Shown here piece by piece: positions 33,880-43,382 of a DNA stretch of 64,000 bases; position 1 is the first letter of the stretch; the number at the start of each line of letters is the position of its first letter. The position numbers and the translations under genes were made by a program. A model generated the notes under the pieces. That model ran no database searches. It saw nothing but the letters and a program-made list of their open reading frames with translations, and was not told the origin of the DNA. The stretch is from Streptomyces sp. SN-593 (GTDB lineage: Bacteria > Actinomycetota > Actinomycetes > Streptomycetales > Streptomycetaceae), in the NCBI RefSeq assembly GCF_016756395.1, contig NZ_AP018365.1:1557501-1621500 (forward strand), written 5' to 3'.

Positions 33880-35667
33880 GTGGCAGCACCCATCGAGGAC
33901 TACGCGATCATCGGTGACCTCCAGACCGCCGCGCTCGTCGGCCGGGACGGCTCGATCGACTGGCTGTGCCTGCCCCGCTTCGACTCGGCGGCCTGCTTCG
34001 CCGCGCTGCTCGGCGACCGCGACAACGGCCGCTGGCGGATCGCGCCGGTCAACTCCTCGCACTGCGCCACCCGTTCCTACCGCGGCGACACCCTGGTGCT
34101 CGACACGGTCTGGGAGACGCCGAGCGGCACCGTGAAGGTCACCGACTTCATGCCGCAGCGCGACAAGGCGCCCGACGTGATCCGCGTGGTGGAGGGCATA
34201 TCCGGCGAGGTCGCGATGCACGCCGAACTGGTGCTGCGCTTCGACTACGGCAACGTGGTGCCCTGGATGCGCCGCATCGACGGCCACCGCGTGGCCACCG
34301 CCGGCCCCGACTCCGTATGGCTGCGCAGCACCCCGAACGTGCCGATGTACGGCCAGGACATGCGCACCTACGCCGACTTCACCGTCTCCGCGGGCGAGCG
34401 GGTCGGCTTCGTGCTGACCTGGAACGTCTCGCACGCCCGGCGGCTGCGCCGGATCGACCCGTTCGCGGCCCTGGACACCTGCCTGAAGGACTGGGAGACC
34501 TGGTCCGCGCAGTGCCGCTACGAGGGCCCCTGGCGCGACGCGGTGCTGCGCTCCCTGATCACCCTCAAGGCGCTCACCTACGCGCCCAGCGGGGGCATAG
34601 CGGCCGCCGCGACCACCTCGCTGCCCGAGGAGATCGGCGGCGTCCGCAACTGGGACTACCGCTACTGCTGGCTGCGCGACGCGGCCCTGACCCTCAACGC
34701 CCTCATCTCCGGCGGCTACCTCGAAGAGGCCCACGCCTGGCGGGACTGGCTGCTGCGCGCGGTCGCCGGGGACCCGGCCGACCTCCAGATCATGTACGGC
34801 ATCGCGGGCGAGCGCCGGCTGCCGGAGTACGAGGTGCCGTGGCTCGCCGGCTACCAGGGCTCGGCACCGGTCCGGATCGGCAACGCCGCGGCCGGACAGC
34901 TCCAACTCGACGTCTACGGCGAGGTGATGGACTCCCTCTTCCTCGCCGGCGAGCGCGGCCTGCCAGCCGAAGGGCACGCCTGGAACCTCCAGCGCGCCCT
35001 GATGGACTTCCTGGAGTCCAAGTGGCAGGAGCCCGACGAGGGCCTGTGGGAGGTGCGCGGCCCGCGCCGGCACTTCGTGCACTCCAAGGTGATGGCCTGG
35101 GTCGCGGCCGACCGCGCGGTGCGCACCATGGAGGCCCGGCCCAAGCTGCGCGGCAACGTGGACGGTTGGCGCGCGATGCGCGCCCAGGTGCACGCGGAGG
35201 TGTGCGAGAAGGGCTACGACGCGGACCGCACCACCTTCACGCAGTCCTACGGCTCGCGCGAACTGGACGCCGCCACGCTGCTGATCCCGCAGGTCGGCTT
35301 CCTGCCGCCGGACGACCCCCGGGTGGTCGGCACCGTGGAGGCGGTCCGCGCGGAACTCGACCTGGGCGGGTTCGTCCGCCGCTACAGCCCCGAGGCCGCC
35401 GGTGTGGACGGCCTGCCCGGCACCGAAGGTGCCTTCCTGGCCTGCTCGTTCTGGCTGGTGGACGCCCTACACTCCACCGGGCGGCCGAAGGAGGCGGAGG
35501 ACCTGTTCGGGAAACTGCTGTCGCTGCGCAACGACGTCGGGCTGCTCGCGGAGGAGTGGGACCCGGTCGCGGGGCGGCAACTGGGCAACTTCCCGCAGGC
35601 GTTCAGCCACATCGGCCTGGTCAACAGCGCCCTGACGCTGACCGGTCGGCGCGACACCGGCGCCTGA
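33880..35667 (+). CDS. Glycoside hydrolase family 15 protein (trehalase/glucoamylase)
   Basis: A 595-residue GH15 enzyme that releases glucose from alpha-glucosides; actinobacterial members include genuine trehalases. The N-terminal beta domain starts IEDYAIIGDLQTAALVGRDG then SIDWLCLPRFDS. The catalytic (alpha/alpha)6 barrel shows GGVRNWDYRYCWLRDAALTL, the first acid region ELPEYEVPW-type segment, and the C-terminal acid in GLLAEEWDP. GTG at 33880 begins the protein exactly at the family start. There is no signal peptide, so it is intracellular. It stands alone beside the AmaP module, with 46 bases between the stops. Confidence 0.92.
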   Translation: MAAPIEDYAIIGDLQTAALVGRDGSIDWLCLPRFDSAACFAALLGDRDNGRWRIAPVNSSHCATRSYRGDTLVLDTVWETPSGTVKVTDFMPQRDKAPDVIRVVEGISGEVAMHAELVLRFDYGNVVPWMRRIDGHRVATAGPDSVWLRSTPNVPMYGQDMRTYADFTVSAGERVGFVLTWNVSHARRLRRIDPFAALDTCLKDWETWSAQCRYEGPWRDAVLRSLITLKALTYAPSGGIAAAATTSLPEEIGGVRNWDYRYCWLRDAALTLNALISGGYLEEAHAWRDWLLRAVAGDPADLQIMYGIAGERRLPEYEVPWLAGYQGSAPVRIGNAAAGQLQLDVYGEVMDSLFLAGERGLPAEGHAWNLQRALMDFLESKWQEPDEGLWEVRGPRRHFVHSKVMAWVAADRAVRTMEARPKLRGNVDGWRAMRAQVHAEVCEKGYDADRTTFTQSYGSRELDAATLLIPQVGFLPPDDPRVVGTVEAVRAELDLGGFVRRYSPEAAGVDGLPGTEGAFLACSFWLVDALHSTGRPKEAEDLFGKLLSLRNDVGLLAEEWDPVAGRQLGNFPQAFSHIGLVNSALTLTGRRDTGA

Positions 35668-35713
35668 CCGGGGCGGCGTGCGGCGGGCTTCCCCGCCCGG
35701 CCGCGGCGGCGCG

Positions 35714-36310
35714 TCAGCTCACCCGGCGGGCCCGGTGGCGCACCGCGCGCAGCCGGGCCTCGGCGGGCAGCTCGTCCAGCCCGGCCGAACCGCGGGCCCG
35801 GGCCAGCACCGAGGAGTCCAGGCCCGCCACGACCTCCCGCGGGTTGGCGAACGGCTCCAAGCCCAGCACCAGCCGCGCCGACGGGTTCCCGCGCTTGCCC
35901 ACCAGTCGGGCCCCGGACCACGCCACGCCGTCGTACGCCTCCGCCTCCGACCGCAGCACGTCCTCCACCGCCCGGCCGCGCAGCAGGGCGCCCTGCCCGT
36001 CGCCGCTGTCCACCCTGATCTGCCGGACCCGGCGGCCGCGCGCCTGGGCGAACAGCCACCACAGGCCGATCAGCAGCAGGACCGCGAGCGCCGCGATCAC
36101 CACCGGCCACCACCAGCCGTCCGACCGGTAACGGGTCCGGTCGTGGGCGCTGAGCAGCACGTCCTTCGGGCCGGTCCACGGCCACCAGTGCGGCATCGTG
36201 AAGTTCCAGTGCTTCTGCAGGTCCAGGCTGCCGACCAGGACCGACAGGCCGACCACCAGCAGGATCAGGCCCAGCAGTCCGAGCATGACCCGGTTGAGCG
36301 TGGTGCGCAT
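35714..36310 (-). CDS. amaP: AmaP-like alkaline shock response membrane anchor protein
   Basis: A 198-residue protein with two membrane helices near residues 5-28 (VMLGLLGLILLVVGLSVLVG) and 68-90 (WWWPVVIAALAVLLLIGLWW), then a cytoplasmic domain with an Asp23-like/AmaP fold (AVEDVLRSEAEAYDGVAWSG, LGLEPFANPREVVAG). In Staphylococcus AmaP anchors Asp23 at the membrane; the two Asp23-type genes just upstream support that role. It is the last gene of the five-gene module. Confidence 0.85.
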   Translation of the reverse strand: MRTTLNRVMLGLLGLILLVVGLSVLVGSLDLQKHWNFTMPHWWPWTGPKDVLLSAHDRTRYRSDGWWWPVVIAALAVLLLIGLWWLFAQARGRRVRQIRVDSGDGQGALLRGRAVEDVLRSEAEAYDGVAWSGARLVGKRGNPSARLVLGLEPFANPREVVAGLDSSVLARARGSAGLDELPAEARLRAVRHRARRVS

Positions 36311-36321
36311 GCGCCCTCTCC

Positions 36322-37149
36322 TCACGCCTTCTTGTCGGACCGCTGGACGTGCACGCGCATGCCGAGCGCCTTGGCCAGCCCGAGCTGCGCTGCCGCCGCG
36401 TCCAGCGCCGCCGACAGGTCGCGCCGTACGTCGTCCAGTTCGCGGAAGTGCGAGGTGGCGCGGGCGGTGATCTTGCGGCGGCCCACCTTCACCCGGGACC
36501 AGCGCACCCCGGCGACCTCCATCGCCCGGTCCCGCAGCACCAGTTCGGCCGCGTGCCGGTCGAGTCCGGCGCGCACGCCCCCCGCGCCGCGGCGGGCCAT
36601 CGGCAGCACCCCGCGCTCGCCCGGGGTCACCGCGAGCAGCAGCAGCCACAGGCCGAGCGCGGCGGCGACCGCGGCGCCCACGATGATCCACACGTCGTCC
36701 AGGTGACGGGTGGCCAGTTCGTCCGCCAGGGTCTTCCGCCAGGCCATCGCGTCGCGGTCGGTGCGGACCGCGGCGATGTCGTAGAGGAACAGGCCGGCCA
36801 GGCCGGTGCAGACGGCGGCGGTCAGCGCCGCGGGGACGCGGCGGCCGGACCAGAAGCGCCCCGCGTGCACCGCGCCGGGCTCACCGGGGCCCGGGGCGTA
36901 CTGGACCGCGCCGGAGCTGGAGTTCGGCCCGGGCTCACCCGGGTCGAGCGTGGGCAGTTTGACGGTCGGTTCGGCGCCGTCCGGGCGGCCGGCGCCGTGC
37001 TCCGGCCCGTGGCCGCTGCCGGACCCCGGGGCGGGGTGGGAGCCAGGACCGGAACGGCCGCCGGACGCCGGAGCGGGCCCCTCGCCGGAACTGCCACCAC
37101 CGCCGTCGCGGTCCGCCGGACGTCCGGGGCCCGGGAGGTCGTCGCTCAC
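36322..37149 (-). CDS. DUF6286 protein of the Asp23/AmaP module
   Basis: A 275-residue protein. The first 95 residues are Gly/Pro/Ser-rich and disordered. Two hydrophobic segments follow (VPAALTAAVCTGLAGLFLYD and DVWIIVGAAVAAALGLWLLL), and the C-terminal cytoplasmic domain resembles the AmaP tail (DRAMEVAGVRWSRVKVGRRK, then DVRRDLSAALDAAAAQLGL). It is probably a second membrane anchor. GTG at 37149 overlaps the preceding stop (GTGA) and has GGGAGG upstream. The AmaP gene follows after 11 bases. Confidence 0.82.
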   Translation of the reverse strand: MSDDLPGPGRPADRDGGGGSSGEGPAPASGGRSGPGSHPAPGSGSGHGPEHGAGRPDGAEPTVKLPTLDPGEPGPNSSSGAVQYAPGPGEPGAVHAGRFWSGRRVPAALTAAVCTGLAGLFLYDIAAVRTDRDAMAWRKTLADELATRHLDDVWIIVGAAVAAALGLWLLLLAVTPGERGVLPMARRGAGGVRAGLDRHAAELVLRDRAMEVAGVRWSRVKVGRRKITARATSHFRELDDVRRDLSAALDAAAAQLGLAKALGMRVHVQRSDKKA

Positions 37150-37517
37150 TGCACCCTCCCTTCGTCCTTGCGGCGGCCGGCGGCCGAGTGCAGGCGCTCG
37201 ACCTCGACCGCCACCTCGGGCACCGCCATGCCGGTCAGCGCCCCGACCCGTCCGGTCACATGGCGCCGCACGCTGCCGCACACGGCGCCGATGTCGGAGG
37301 GGTATCCGAGTTCGAGCGCCAGCCGCAGCCGGGCGGTGTCCTTGCGCACCGACACCGTCGCGTGCGGGCGCGTGTCACCCGGCACCAGGTCCGCGCCGGG
37401 CGCGTCGACGAGCGCCTCGCCGGCGGCCTGCGCGGCGATCTTCGCGACCACGCGGTCCGCGATCCGCAGCGCGCCGCGCTCGGCGGGCGGCATCCGGGCG
37501 GATGGGGCTGTCGCCAT
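37146..37517 (-). CDS. Asp23/Gls24 family protein (second copy)
   Basis: A 123-residue Asp23-type protein. The family pattern is visible in IADRVVAKIAAQAAGEALVD, then ATVSVRKDTARLRLALELGY and VCGSVRRHVTGRVGALTGMA, with the C-terminal VPEVAVEVERL strand. It is shorter and more diverged than the copy at 37808. ATG at 37517 shares its A with the stop of the preceding small gene, and its own stop overlaps the next start, so the operon is tightly coupled. Confidence 0.85.
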   Translation of the reverse strand: MATAPSARMPPAERGALRIADRVVAKIAAQAAGEALVDAPGADLVPGDTRPHATVSVRKDTARLRLALELGYPSDIGAVCGSVRRHVTGRVGALTGMAVPEVAVEVERLHSAAGRRKDEGRVQ

Positions 37518-37711
37518 CAGCGCCGCCGGTCGCGATCGCGGTCACGCGTCCGGAAGAACTCGCCCGGCTCGATGTCCCCGTCCAGGAACTTGCCCGCCAC
37601 GTATCCCACCACGCCGAGCGCCGCCACCAGCAGGAAGGCGCCGAACCCGCCGAACCATCCGGCGAATCCGAGTGCCATTCCCACGGCCAGGCCGATCACC
37701 GCCATACTCAT
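37517..37711 (-). CDS. Small DUF2273-like membrane protein
   Basis: A 64-residue protein with two short glycine-rich membrane helices (VIGLAVGMALGFAGWFGGFG and FLLVAALGVVGYVAGKFL), followed by the acidic motif DGDIEPGEFF and an Arg/Asp tail. Similar micro-proteins accompany Asp23/AmaP genes in other bacteria. ATG at 37711. The stop and the following start share one base. Confidence 0.82.
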   Translation of the reverse strand: MSMAVIGLAVGMALGFAGWFGGFGAFLLVAALGVVGYVAGKFLDGDIEPGEFFRTRDRDRDRRR

Positions 37712-37807
37712 TCCGCGCTCTCCGTCCCCTCAGCCATGACCGCCTCCGCCTGAACCGGAAACCGAGTCCGTTCGTTCGTCCCTGAAGTCGCCGCGTCCTG
37801 AGGGCGG

Positions 37808-38305
37808 TTACTGGACCCGCTGCTCGCGGTCGTCGTCATCGTCCTCGTCGGGCAGCTTCACGTCGCCCACGGCGACGTTGACCTCGACGACCTCAAGGCC
37901 GGTCATGCGCTCCACCGCCGCGATGACGTTCTCCCGCACGGCGCGGGCGACCTCGACGATCGACACGCCGTACTCGACCACGATGTCGAGGTCGAGCGCG
38001 GTCTGCACCTCGCCGACCTCGGCCTTGACGCCGCGGGCCACCGAACGGCCGCCGCCGGGCACCCGGTCGCGCACCGCGCCGAACGTGCGGGACAGCCCCG
38101 TGCCCATCGCGTGCACGCCCAGAACGTCGCGTGCGGCGAGGCCGGCGATCTTCTCGACCACGCCGTCGGCGATCGTGGTGCGCCCGCGCGTGGCCGGGTT
38201 GCCGAGGGCCTTGCGGCCGCCCGAGCCCATTGTGTCCAGGGTCCTGCCCTCGGCCTGCGGCGTGCCGTGCGGCTCCGGATTGCCTTGCTGTGCGCTGTCA
38301 CTCAT
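37808..38305 (-). CDS. Asp23/Gls24 family envelope stress protein
   Basis: A 165-residue alkaline-shock protein, the main Asp23 copy. Core motifs are RGRTTIADGVVEKIAGLAAR, DVLGVHAMG, VKAEVGEVQTALDLDIVVEY, GVSIVEVARAVRENVIAAVE, and MTGLEVVEVNVAVGDVKLP, then an acidic Asp-rich tail. Asp23 proteins polymerise under the membrane and respond to cell-envelope stress. ATG at 38305; GGAGGG lies 15 bases upstream. It is the first gene of the module and divergent from the gene at 38449. Confidence 0.93.
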   Translation of the reverse strand: MSDSAQQGNPEPHGTPQAEGRTLDTMGSGGRKALGNPATRGRTTIADGVVEKIAGLAARDVLGVHAMGTGLSRTFGAVRDRVPGGGRSVARGVKAEVGEVQTALDLDIVVEYGVSIVEVARAVRENVIAAVERMTGLEVVEVNVAVGDVKLPDEDDDDDREQRVQ

Positions 38306-38448
38306 CGCGAGTCGTCCCTCCGTCTGGGCTGCTCCGTGCTCCACACTAAGTGCGCATGCCCCCGCACGCGTGGGGGATGCGGCGAGTGGGTCATCGCCGG
38401 CCTTCCCCCGTCCGGGTGGTCGGCCCGCGGGAAGCGAGGGTGGAGGCC

Positions 38449-39234
38449 ATGGACCGGCTGACTCGGACAGTACGGGAACAGGTCGCGCTGGGGCGGCTGT
38501 TGCCGCTCGGCGCGCCCGAGGACGCCGCGTGGATGACCGAGCGGACGGCGGTGGCGGCGCTGCGGGAGGTCTGCGCGGGGCTACCCGGGGTGCGGTTGGG
38601 CCGGGTGGATGTCGCGCTGGCCCCGGACGCACCTGACGGCGGCACCACCGACGCGCCCGAGGTGCCGGCCGCCGCCCCGGTGGGGGCGCTGCCGCACCGG
38701 CCGCTGCGGATCGAGGCGCGGTTCGAGGCGGCGATGGGCGAGCCGCTGCCGGTCGTGGCGGAGCGGCTGCGGACCGCGCTGTTCGCCGCTGCGGGTGGGG
38801 ACGGGCTGGGGCTGCCCGTGCGGGTCGTGGACCTCGCGGTCACCGGGCTGCTCGACGACGCCGGAGCACCGGCCGCGGAGGTCGGGGGCGGCCGCCCCCG
38901 GCCCGGGCTGGCGCAGGCGCAGGGCGACGGCGGGGACGATCGGGAGGCCCGCGGCACCCTGGAGGGCACCTCGGAGGCGGTGGAGGCCGCGGTGCTGGCG
39001 GTGCCGGGGCTCGCCCGCCTGACGCGCCGGCTGGCCGGGCGCGGAGGTGTGCAGGTCCACGACACCGAGGCGGGGGGCGGGCCGGTGCGGTGCGTGCGGT
39101 TGCAGATCGCCACGGCGAGGTCCTTCCGGCCGCTGGCCGTCGCACGGGAGGCGGCCGCGGCCGCGGCGCGGGCCGCCCGCCCGGGTGCGCCCGGCCCCGT
39201 CTCCACGGCCGTCGTCGTCACCGACATCACGTAG
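38449..39234 (+). CDS. Asp23-module divergent protein, function unknown
   Basis: A 261-residue Ala/Arg/Gly-rich cytoplasmic protein. Homologues carry the uninformative label nucleopolyhedrovirus P10 family. The sequence has an N-terminal helix (RLTRTVREQVALGRLLPLG), a central domain (PLRIEARFEAAMGEPLPVVA; LPVRVVDLAVTGLL) and a C-terminal part (VHDTEAGGGPVRCVRLQIAT) that vaguely echo the alternating strand-helix pattern of Asp23 domains. Its fixed position head to head with asp23 suggests a shared stress role. ATG at 38449 has GAGGGTGGAGG upstream. Confidence 0.78.
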   Translation: MDRLTRTVREQVALGRLLPLGAPEDAAWMTERTAVAALREVCAGLPGVRLGRVDVALAPDAPDGGTTDAPEVPAAAPVGALPHRPLRIEARFEAAMGEPLPVVAERLRTALFAAAGGDGLGLPVRVVDLAVTGLLDDAGAPAAEVGGGRPRPGLAQAQGDGGDDREARGTLEGTSEAVEAAVLAVPGLARLTRRLAGRGGVQVHDTEAGGGPVRCVRLQIATARSFRPLAVAREAAAAAARAARPGAPGPVSTAVVVTDIT

Positions 39235-39389
39235 GGCGGCCCCCTGACCCGCCCCCGCCCGTCCGCCTCGGACCGGACGCGCGGCAGGGCCTCCTCGCGC
39301 CCTCCCCGCACCCCCTCGTCGCTCGGCCCCTCGTCGCTCGGCCCCTCCGCCGACGGACGGGGACACCCGGGGCTCCAGGGCCTGTCCGG

Positions 39390-40181
39390 TCAGTCGCCCG
39401 CCCCCATGAGGTCGCGGAGCCGGCGGCCCTGGGCGGCGCGCTCGGCCGCGCGCTGGGCGGCCTCCGGCTCCTCCAGCGCCGAGCGCAGCAGCCCCTTGGT
39501 CTCGATCACCGCGTCCCGCGGCGCCGAGAGCACCGCGGCGACCAGGTCCGCCACCGTCTCGTCCAGTTCCGCGGCCGGCACGACGACGTTCGCCAGGCCG
39601 CACCGCACCGCCTCGTCGGCGCGCACGAACCGCCCGGTCACGCAGATCTCCAGGGCACGGGCGTAGCCGACCAGTTCGACCAGCGGTTTCGTGCCGGTGA
39701 GGTCGGGCACCAGCCCGAGCGAGGTCTCACGCATGGCGAACTGCACGTCGTCCGCGCAGACCCGCATGTCGCAGGCGAGGGCGAGCTGGAAGCCGGCGCC
39801 GATCGCGTGGCCCTGGACGGCGGCGACCGTGACGAGATCGGTGCGCCGCCACCAGGTGAACGCCTCCTGGTAGCCCGCGATGGCGGCGTCGAGCTGCTGC
39901 TCGGTGCCGCGCGCGAGGTCGAGGAAGGACGGCTCGCCCTCGAAGCCCTCAGGGGTGAACGCACGCCGGTCGAGCCCGGCGGAGAAGGACACGCCCTCGC
40001 CGCGCAGCACCGCGACCCGTACGCTCCCCGGCAGGATGCGGCCCGCCTCCGTCAGTGCCCGCCACAGGGCGGGCGACTGGGCGTTGCGCTTGGCCGGGTT
40101 GCAGAGGGTGATGTGTGCGACGGCACCGTCCAGGGTGACCCGGACTCCGTCGCGTTCGAGCAGGACGTGGGCATCGGGCAT
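39390..40181 (-). CDS. Enoyl-CoA hydratase/isomerase family protein
   Basis: A 263-residue crotonase-fold enzyme. Oxyanion-hole segments are FSAGLDRRAFTPEG (about 68-80) and VQGHAIGAGFQLALACDMRV (about 120-140). The catalytic Glu region reads FAMRETSLGLVPDLTGT, with a Glu before SLG. It may act in beta-oxidation or an acyl-CoA side pathway. ATG at 40181 has CGGAGG upstream. A TetR-type inverted-repeat candidate lies about 40 bases upstream. No fatty acid degradation partner is adjacent. Confidence 0.92.
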   Translation of the reverse strand: MPDAHVLLERDGVRVTLDGAVAHITLCNPAKRNAQSPALWRALTEAGRILPGSVRVAVLRGEGVSFSAGLDRRAFTPEGFEGEPSFLDLARGTEQQLDAAIAGYQEAFTWWRRTDLVTVAAVQGHAIGAGFQLALACDMRVCADDVQFAMRETSLGLVPDLTGTKPLVELVGYARALEICVTGRFVRADEAVRCGLANVVVPAAELDETVADLVAAVLSAPRDAVIETKGLLRSALEEPEAAQRAAERAAQGRRLRDLMGAGD

Positions 40182-40213
40182 CGGGCACCTCCGAGCGGAC
40201 CGCGAACATGATT

Positions 40214-40234
40214 ACCGAAGAGTAACCACTCGGT
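40214..40234. promoter_or_regulatory. Imperfect inverted repeat upstream of the enoyl-CoA hydratase
   Basis: ACCG (40214-40217) and CGGT (40231-40234) flank AGT/ACT half-sites around AACC, with three extra bases in one arm. It resembles TetR-family acyl-CoA regulator operators. It overlaps the expected promoter of the hydratase gene. Weak evidence. Confidence 0.3.
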
Positions 40235-40334
40235 CGGCGCGCCGGACCTGCGGGTGCCCGCACATGCCCCGGGGCGGATCGTGGACGCCGTCCGCGCCCG
40301 CACCGCCCCCGCCCGCGGGAATTCCCCGCGGGGT

Positions 40335-40556
40335 TCAGGCCGCGGTGGCCTTCTTGCCGCGTGTCGCGCCGCCGCGGCCGCGCAGGGCCACGCCCGACTC
40401 GCTCAGCATCCGGTGCACGAACCCGTAGGAACGGCCGGTCTCCTCGGCCAGGGCTCGAATGCTCGCACCGGAGTCGTACTTCTTCTTCAGGTCTGCCGCG
40501 AGCTTCTCGCGCGCGGCGCCGGTCACCCGGCTGCCCTTCTTCAGAGTCTCGGCCAC
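40335..40556 (-). CDS. gbn: Gbn, small GATC-binding nucleoid-associated HTH protein
   Basis: A 73-residue basic protein matching SCO1839/Gbn of S. coelicolor, which binds GATC-centred sites genome-wide and affects development and actinorhodin timing. The sequence is a Lys-rich start (AETLKKGSRVTGAAREKLAA), then one helix-turn-helix (KYDSGASIRALAEETGRSYG, FVHRMLSESG) and a GRGGATRGKKA tail. GTG at 40556 follows GAGGAGG. The upstream region is unusually rich in GATC, suggesting autoregulation. Confidence 0.9.
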   Translation of the reverse strand: MAETLKKGSRVTGAAREKLAADLKKKYDSGASIRALAEETGRSYGFVHRMLSESGVALRGRGGATRGKKATAA

Positions 40557-40594
40557 CCGTGCCTCCTCCAGGGAAGTGCGCTATGGACTCTCAT

Positions 40595-40899
40595 GATCAC
40601 CCCTAACCCCGTTCCTGGCCACCCATTCGACAAGGTCGATCGCCGTACATTCGGCGACCGAATGCGCCGATAGCCCCGGCAGAACCCGGTCTGCGGGCAA
40701 TTTCCCGGCCGCCAATTCCGTACCGGGATCGCCACCCGGGGAATACCGGCAGGTCAGCCGGGTCGGTAAGGAGTTTCCCGACGTCACGGCACTGGTCGCC
40801 GGGCCGGGTCGGCGACCGGTCGGGGCGGGGAGGAGGTACCAGGCCGACTCATACAGATGAAGGATCAACGATGGGCCGAATGATCGATTCATCATGATC
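40595..40899. promoter_or_regulatory. Cluster of six GATC sites upstream of gbn
   Basis: GATC occurs at 40595, 40638, 40727, 40863, 40882 and 40896. At this genome's composition about one would be expected in 305 bases. A 15-bp palindrome, ATTCGG-CGA-CCGAAT (40649-40663), lies among them. Because Gbn recognises GATC, this may be its autoregulatory region. The whole gap 40557-41060 contains no supported gene. Confidence 0.5.
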
Positions 40900-40909
40900 A
40901 TCCGGCCCA
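40872..40909. other. Inverted repeat containing paired GATC sites
   Basis: TGGGCCGAATGATC (40872-40885) pairs with GATCATCCGGCCCA (40896-40909) at 13 of 14 positions around a 10-base loop. Both arms carry GATC next to the loop. It could be a strong dimeric Gbn site or an RNA hairpin. Confidence 0.55.
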
Positions 40910-40923
40910 ACGGCGCAGTACGA

Positions 40924-40981
40924 GGCCGCCCGGACCGGCCGCTCGTCCCGTTGCCGGGGCGAGCGGCCGGTCCGGGCGGCC
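40924..40981 (-). terminator. 26-bp stem terminator after the ABC-F gene
   Basis: Arms 40924-40949 and 40956-40981 pair over 26 positions with a single T/G mismatch; the loop is GTTGCC. It lies 80 bases after the ABC-F stop on the minus strand and insulates gbn from that transcript. Confidence 0.85.
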
Positions 40982-41060
40982 GGGGGCGGGACGCGGCAGC
41001 GCGCCGGCGCCCGCGCGGCGCCGGGTGCGGGCCGCCGCGCGAGGTGGCGCGGCGCCCGGC

Positions 41061-42659
<1,599 letters not shown>

Positions 42660-42815
42660 GGGTGAAGCTCCAGGGCGAAGGGCGCCGCGACGGCGGCAGC
42701 GGAGGACGAGATACCCGGGGGCGCGGCGGCGCGAAGGCGTCGGAAGCCGGCCCGCGGACGGCGGTCGGGGCGGGCGCCGGGACCTGGCGGTCGGCGCCGC
42801 GGCTGGTCGACTCGG

Positions 42816-42839
42816 CTAATCGAGGAGCAGAACTGCCAT
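42816..42839 (-). CDS. Seven-codon leader peptide MAVLLLD upstream of ABC-F
   Basis: On the minus strand ATG at 42839 opens a frame encoding M-A-V-L-L-L-D and then TAG. A TAGAAT hexamer lies exactly six bases before the ATG, so transcription should start at the ATG itself (leaderless). The peptide lies 156 bases before the ABC-F start. Ribosome stalling on such leaders controls several antibiotic-resistance ABC-F genes; this role is inferred here. Confidence 0.55.
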   Translation of the reverse strand: MAVLLLD

Positions 42840-42845
42840 GGGTTC

Positions 42846-42851
42846 ATTCTA
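42846..42851 (-). promoter_or_regulatory. -10 element TAGAAT of the ABC-F transcript
   Basis: Reading the minus strand, TAGAAT is followed by GAACCC and then ATG of the leader peptide. The spacing suits a start site on the A of ATG. No recognisable -35 was found at 16-18 bases. Confidence 0.6.
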
Positions 42852-42962
42852 CGGCCGCCCCGCAACCGCTTTTCCCGGCCCGCCGCACCCGCCGGGCGAA
42901 TCGCCCATACTCGGACATGTGCCGGTGACCGGCGCCGGCCGCCCCGCGAAGGGAGAGCGCTC

Positions 42963-43376
42963 ATGACCGACCGGCCCAGTGTCTGCCCCGCCCTGCGGTA
43001 CCAGGACGCGAAGGGGGCGATCGCGCTGCTGACGGAGACGTTCGGCTTCACCGAGGTCGCCGTGCACGAGAACGAGGACGGCACCGTCGCGCACGCCGAA
43101 CTCGCCTACGGCAACGGCGTCGTGATGCTCGGCACCGCCTCCGGCGAGGGCGCGTACGGGCGGGCGGCCCGGGACCTCGGGCCCGCCTCGGTGTACGTGG
43201 CGGTCGAGGACCCCGACGCGCACCACGCCCGCGCGGTCGCCGCCGGCGCGAGGATCGTGGTGCCGCTCACCGACACCGACTACGGCTCGCGCCAGTACGT
43301 CGTCCGGGACGCGGAGGGGAACCTGTGGTGCTTCGGCACCTACGCGCCCGGGCTCCCGTCGTCCGGCCCGTCCTGA
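42963..43376 (+). CDS. VOC (glyoxalase/bleomycin resistance) superfamily protein
   Basis: A 137-residue single-domain vicinal-oxygen-chelate protein. It contains ALRYQDAKGAIALLTETFGF at the start, the second beta-alpha unit PASVYVAVEDPDAHHARAVA, and the terminal signature YGSRQYVVRDAEGNLWCFGT, which places an Arg-Asp-Pro/Glu-type metal site at the end. Substrate unknown; members detoxify aldehydes or bind antibiotics. ATG at 42963 follows GGGAGAG. It is convergent with the next gene (six bases between stops). Confidence 0.9.
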   Translation: MTDRPSVCPALRYQDAKGAIALLTETFGFTEVAVHENEDGTVAHAELAYGNGVVMLGTASGEGAYGRAARDLGPASVYVAVEDPDAHHARAVAAGARIVVPLTDTDYGSRQYVVRDAEGNLWCFGTYAPGLPSSGPS

Positions 43377-43382
43377 ACCCGC

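Noticed and set aside
40581..40910. Minus-strand 109-codon frame upstream of gbn
   Set aside because: It begins inside the inverted repeat and overlaps the GATC cluster, has no ribosome site, and matches no known family; it is better explained as regulatory sequence.
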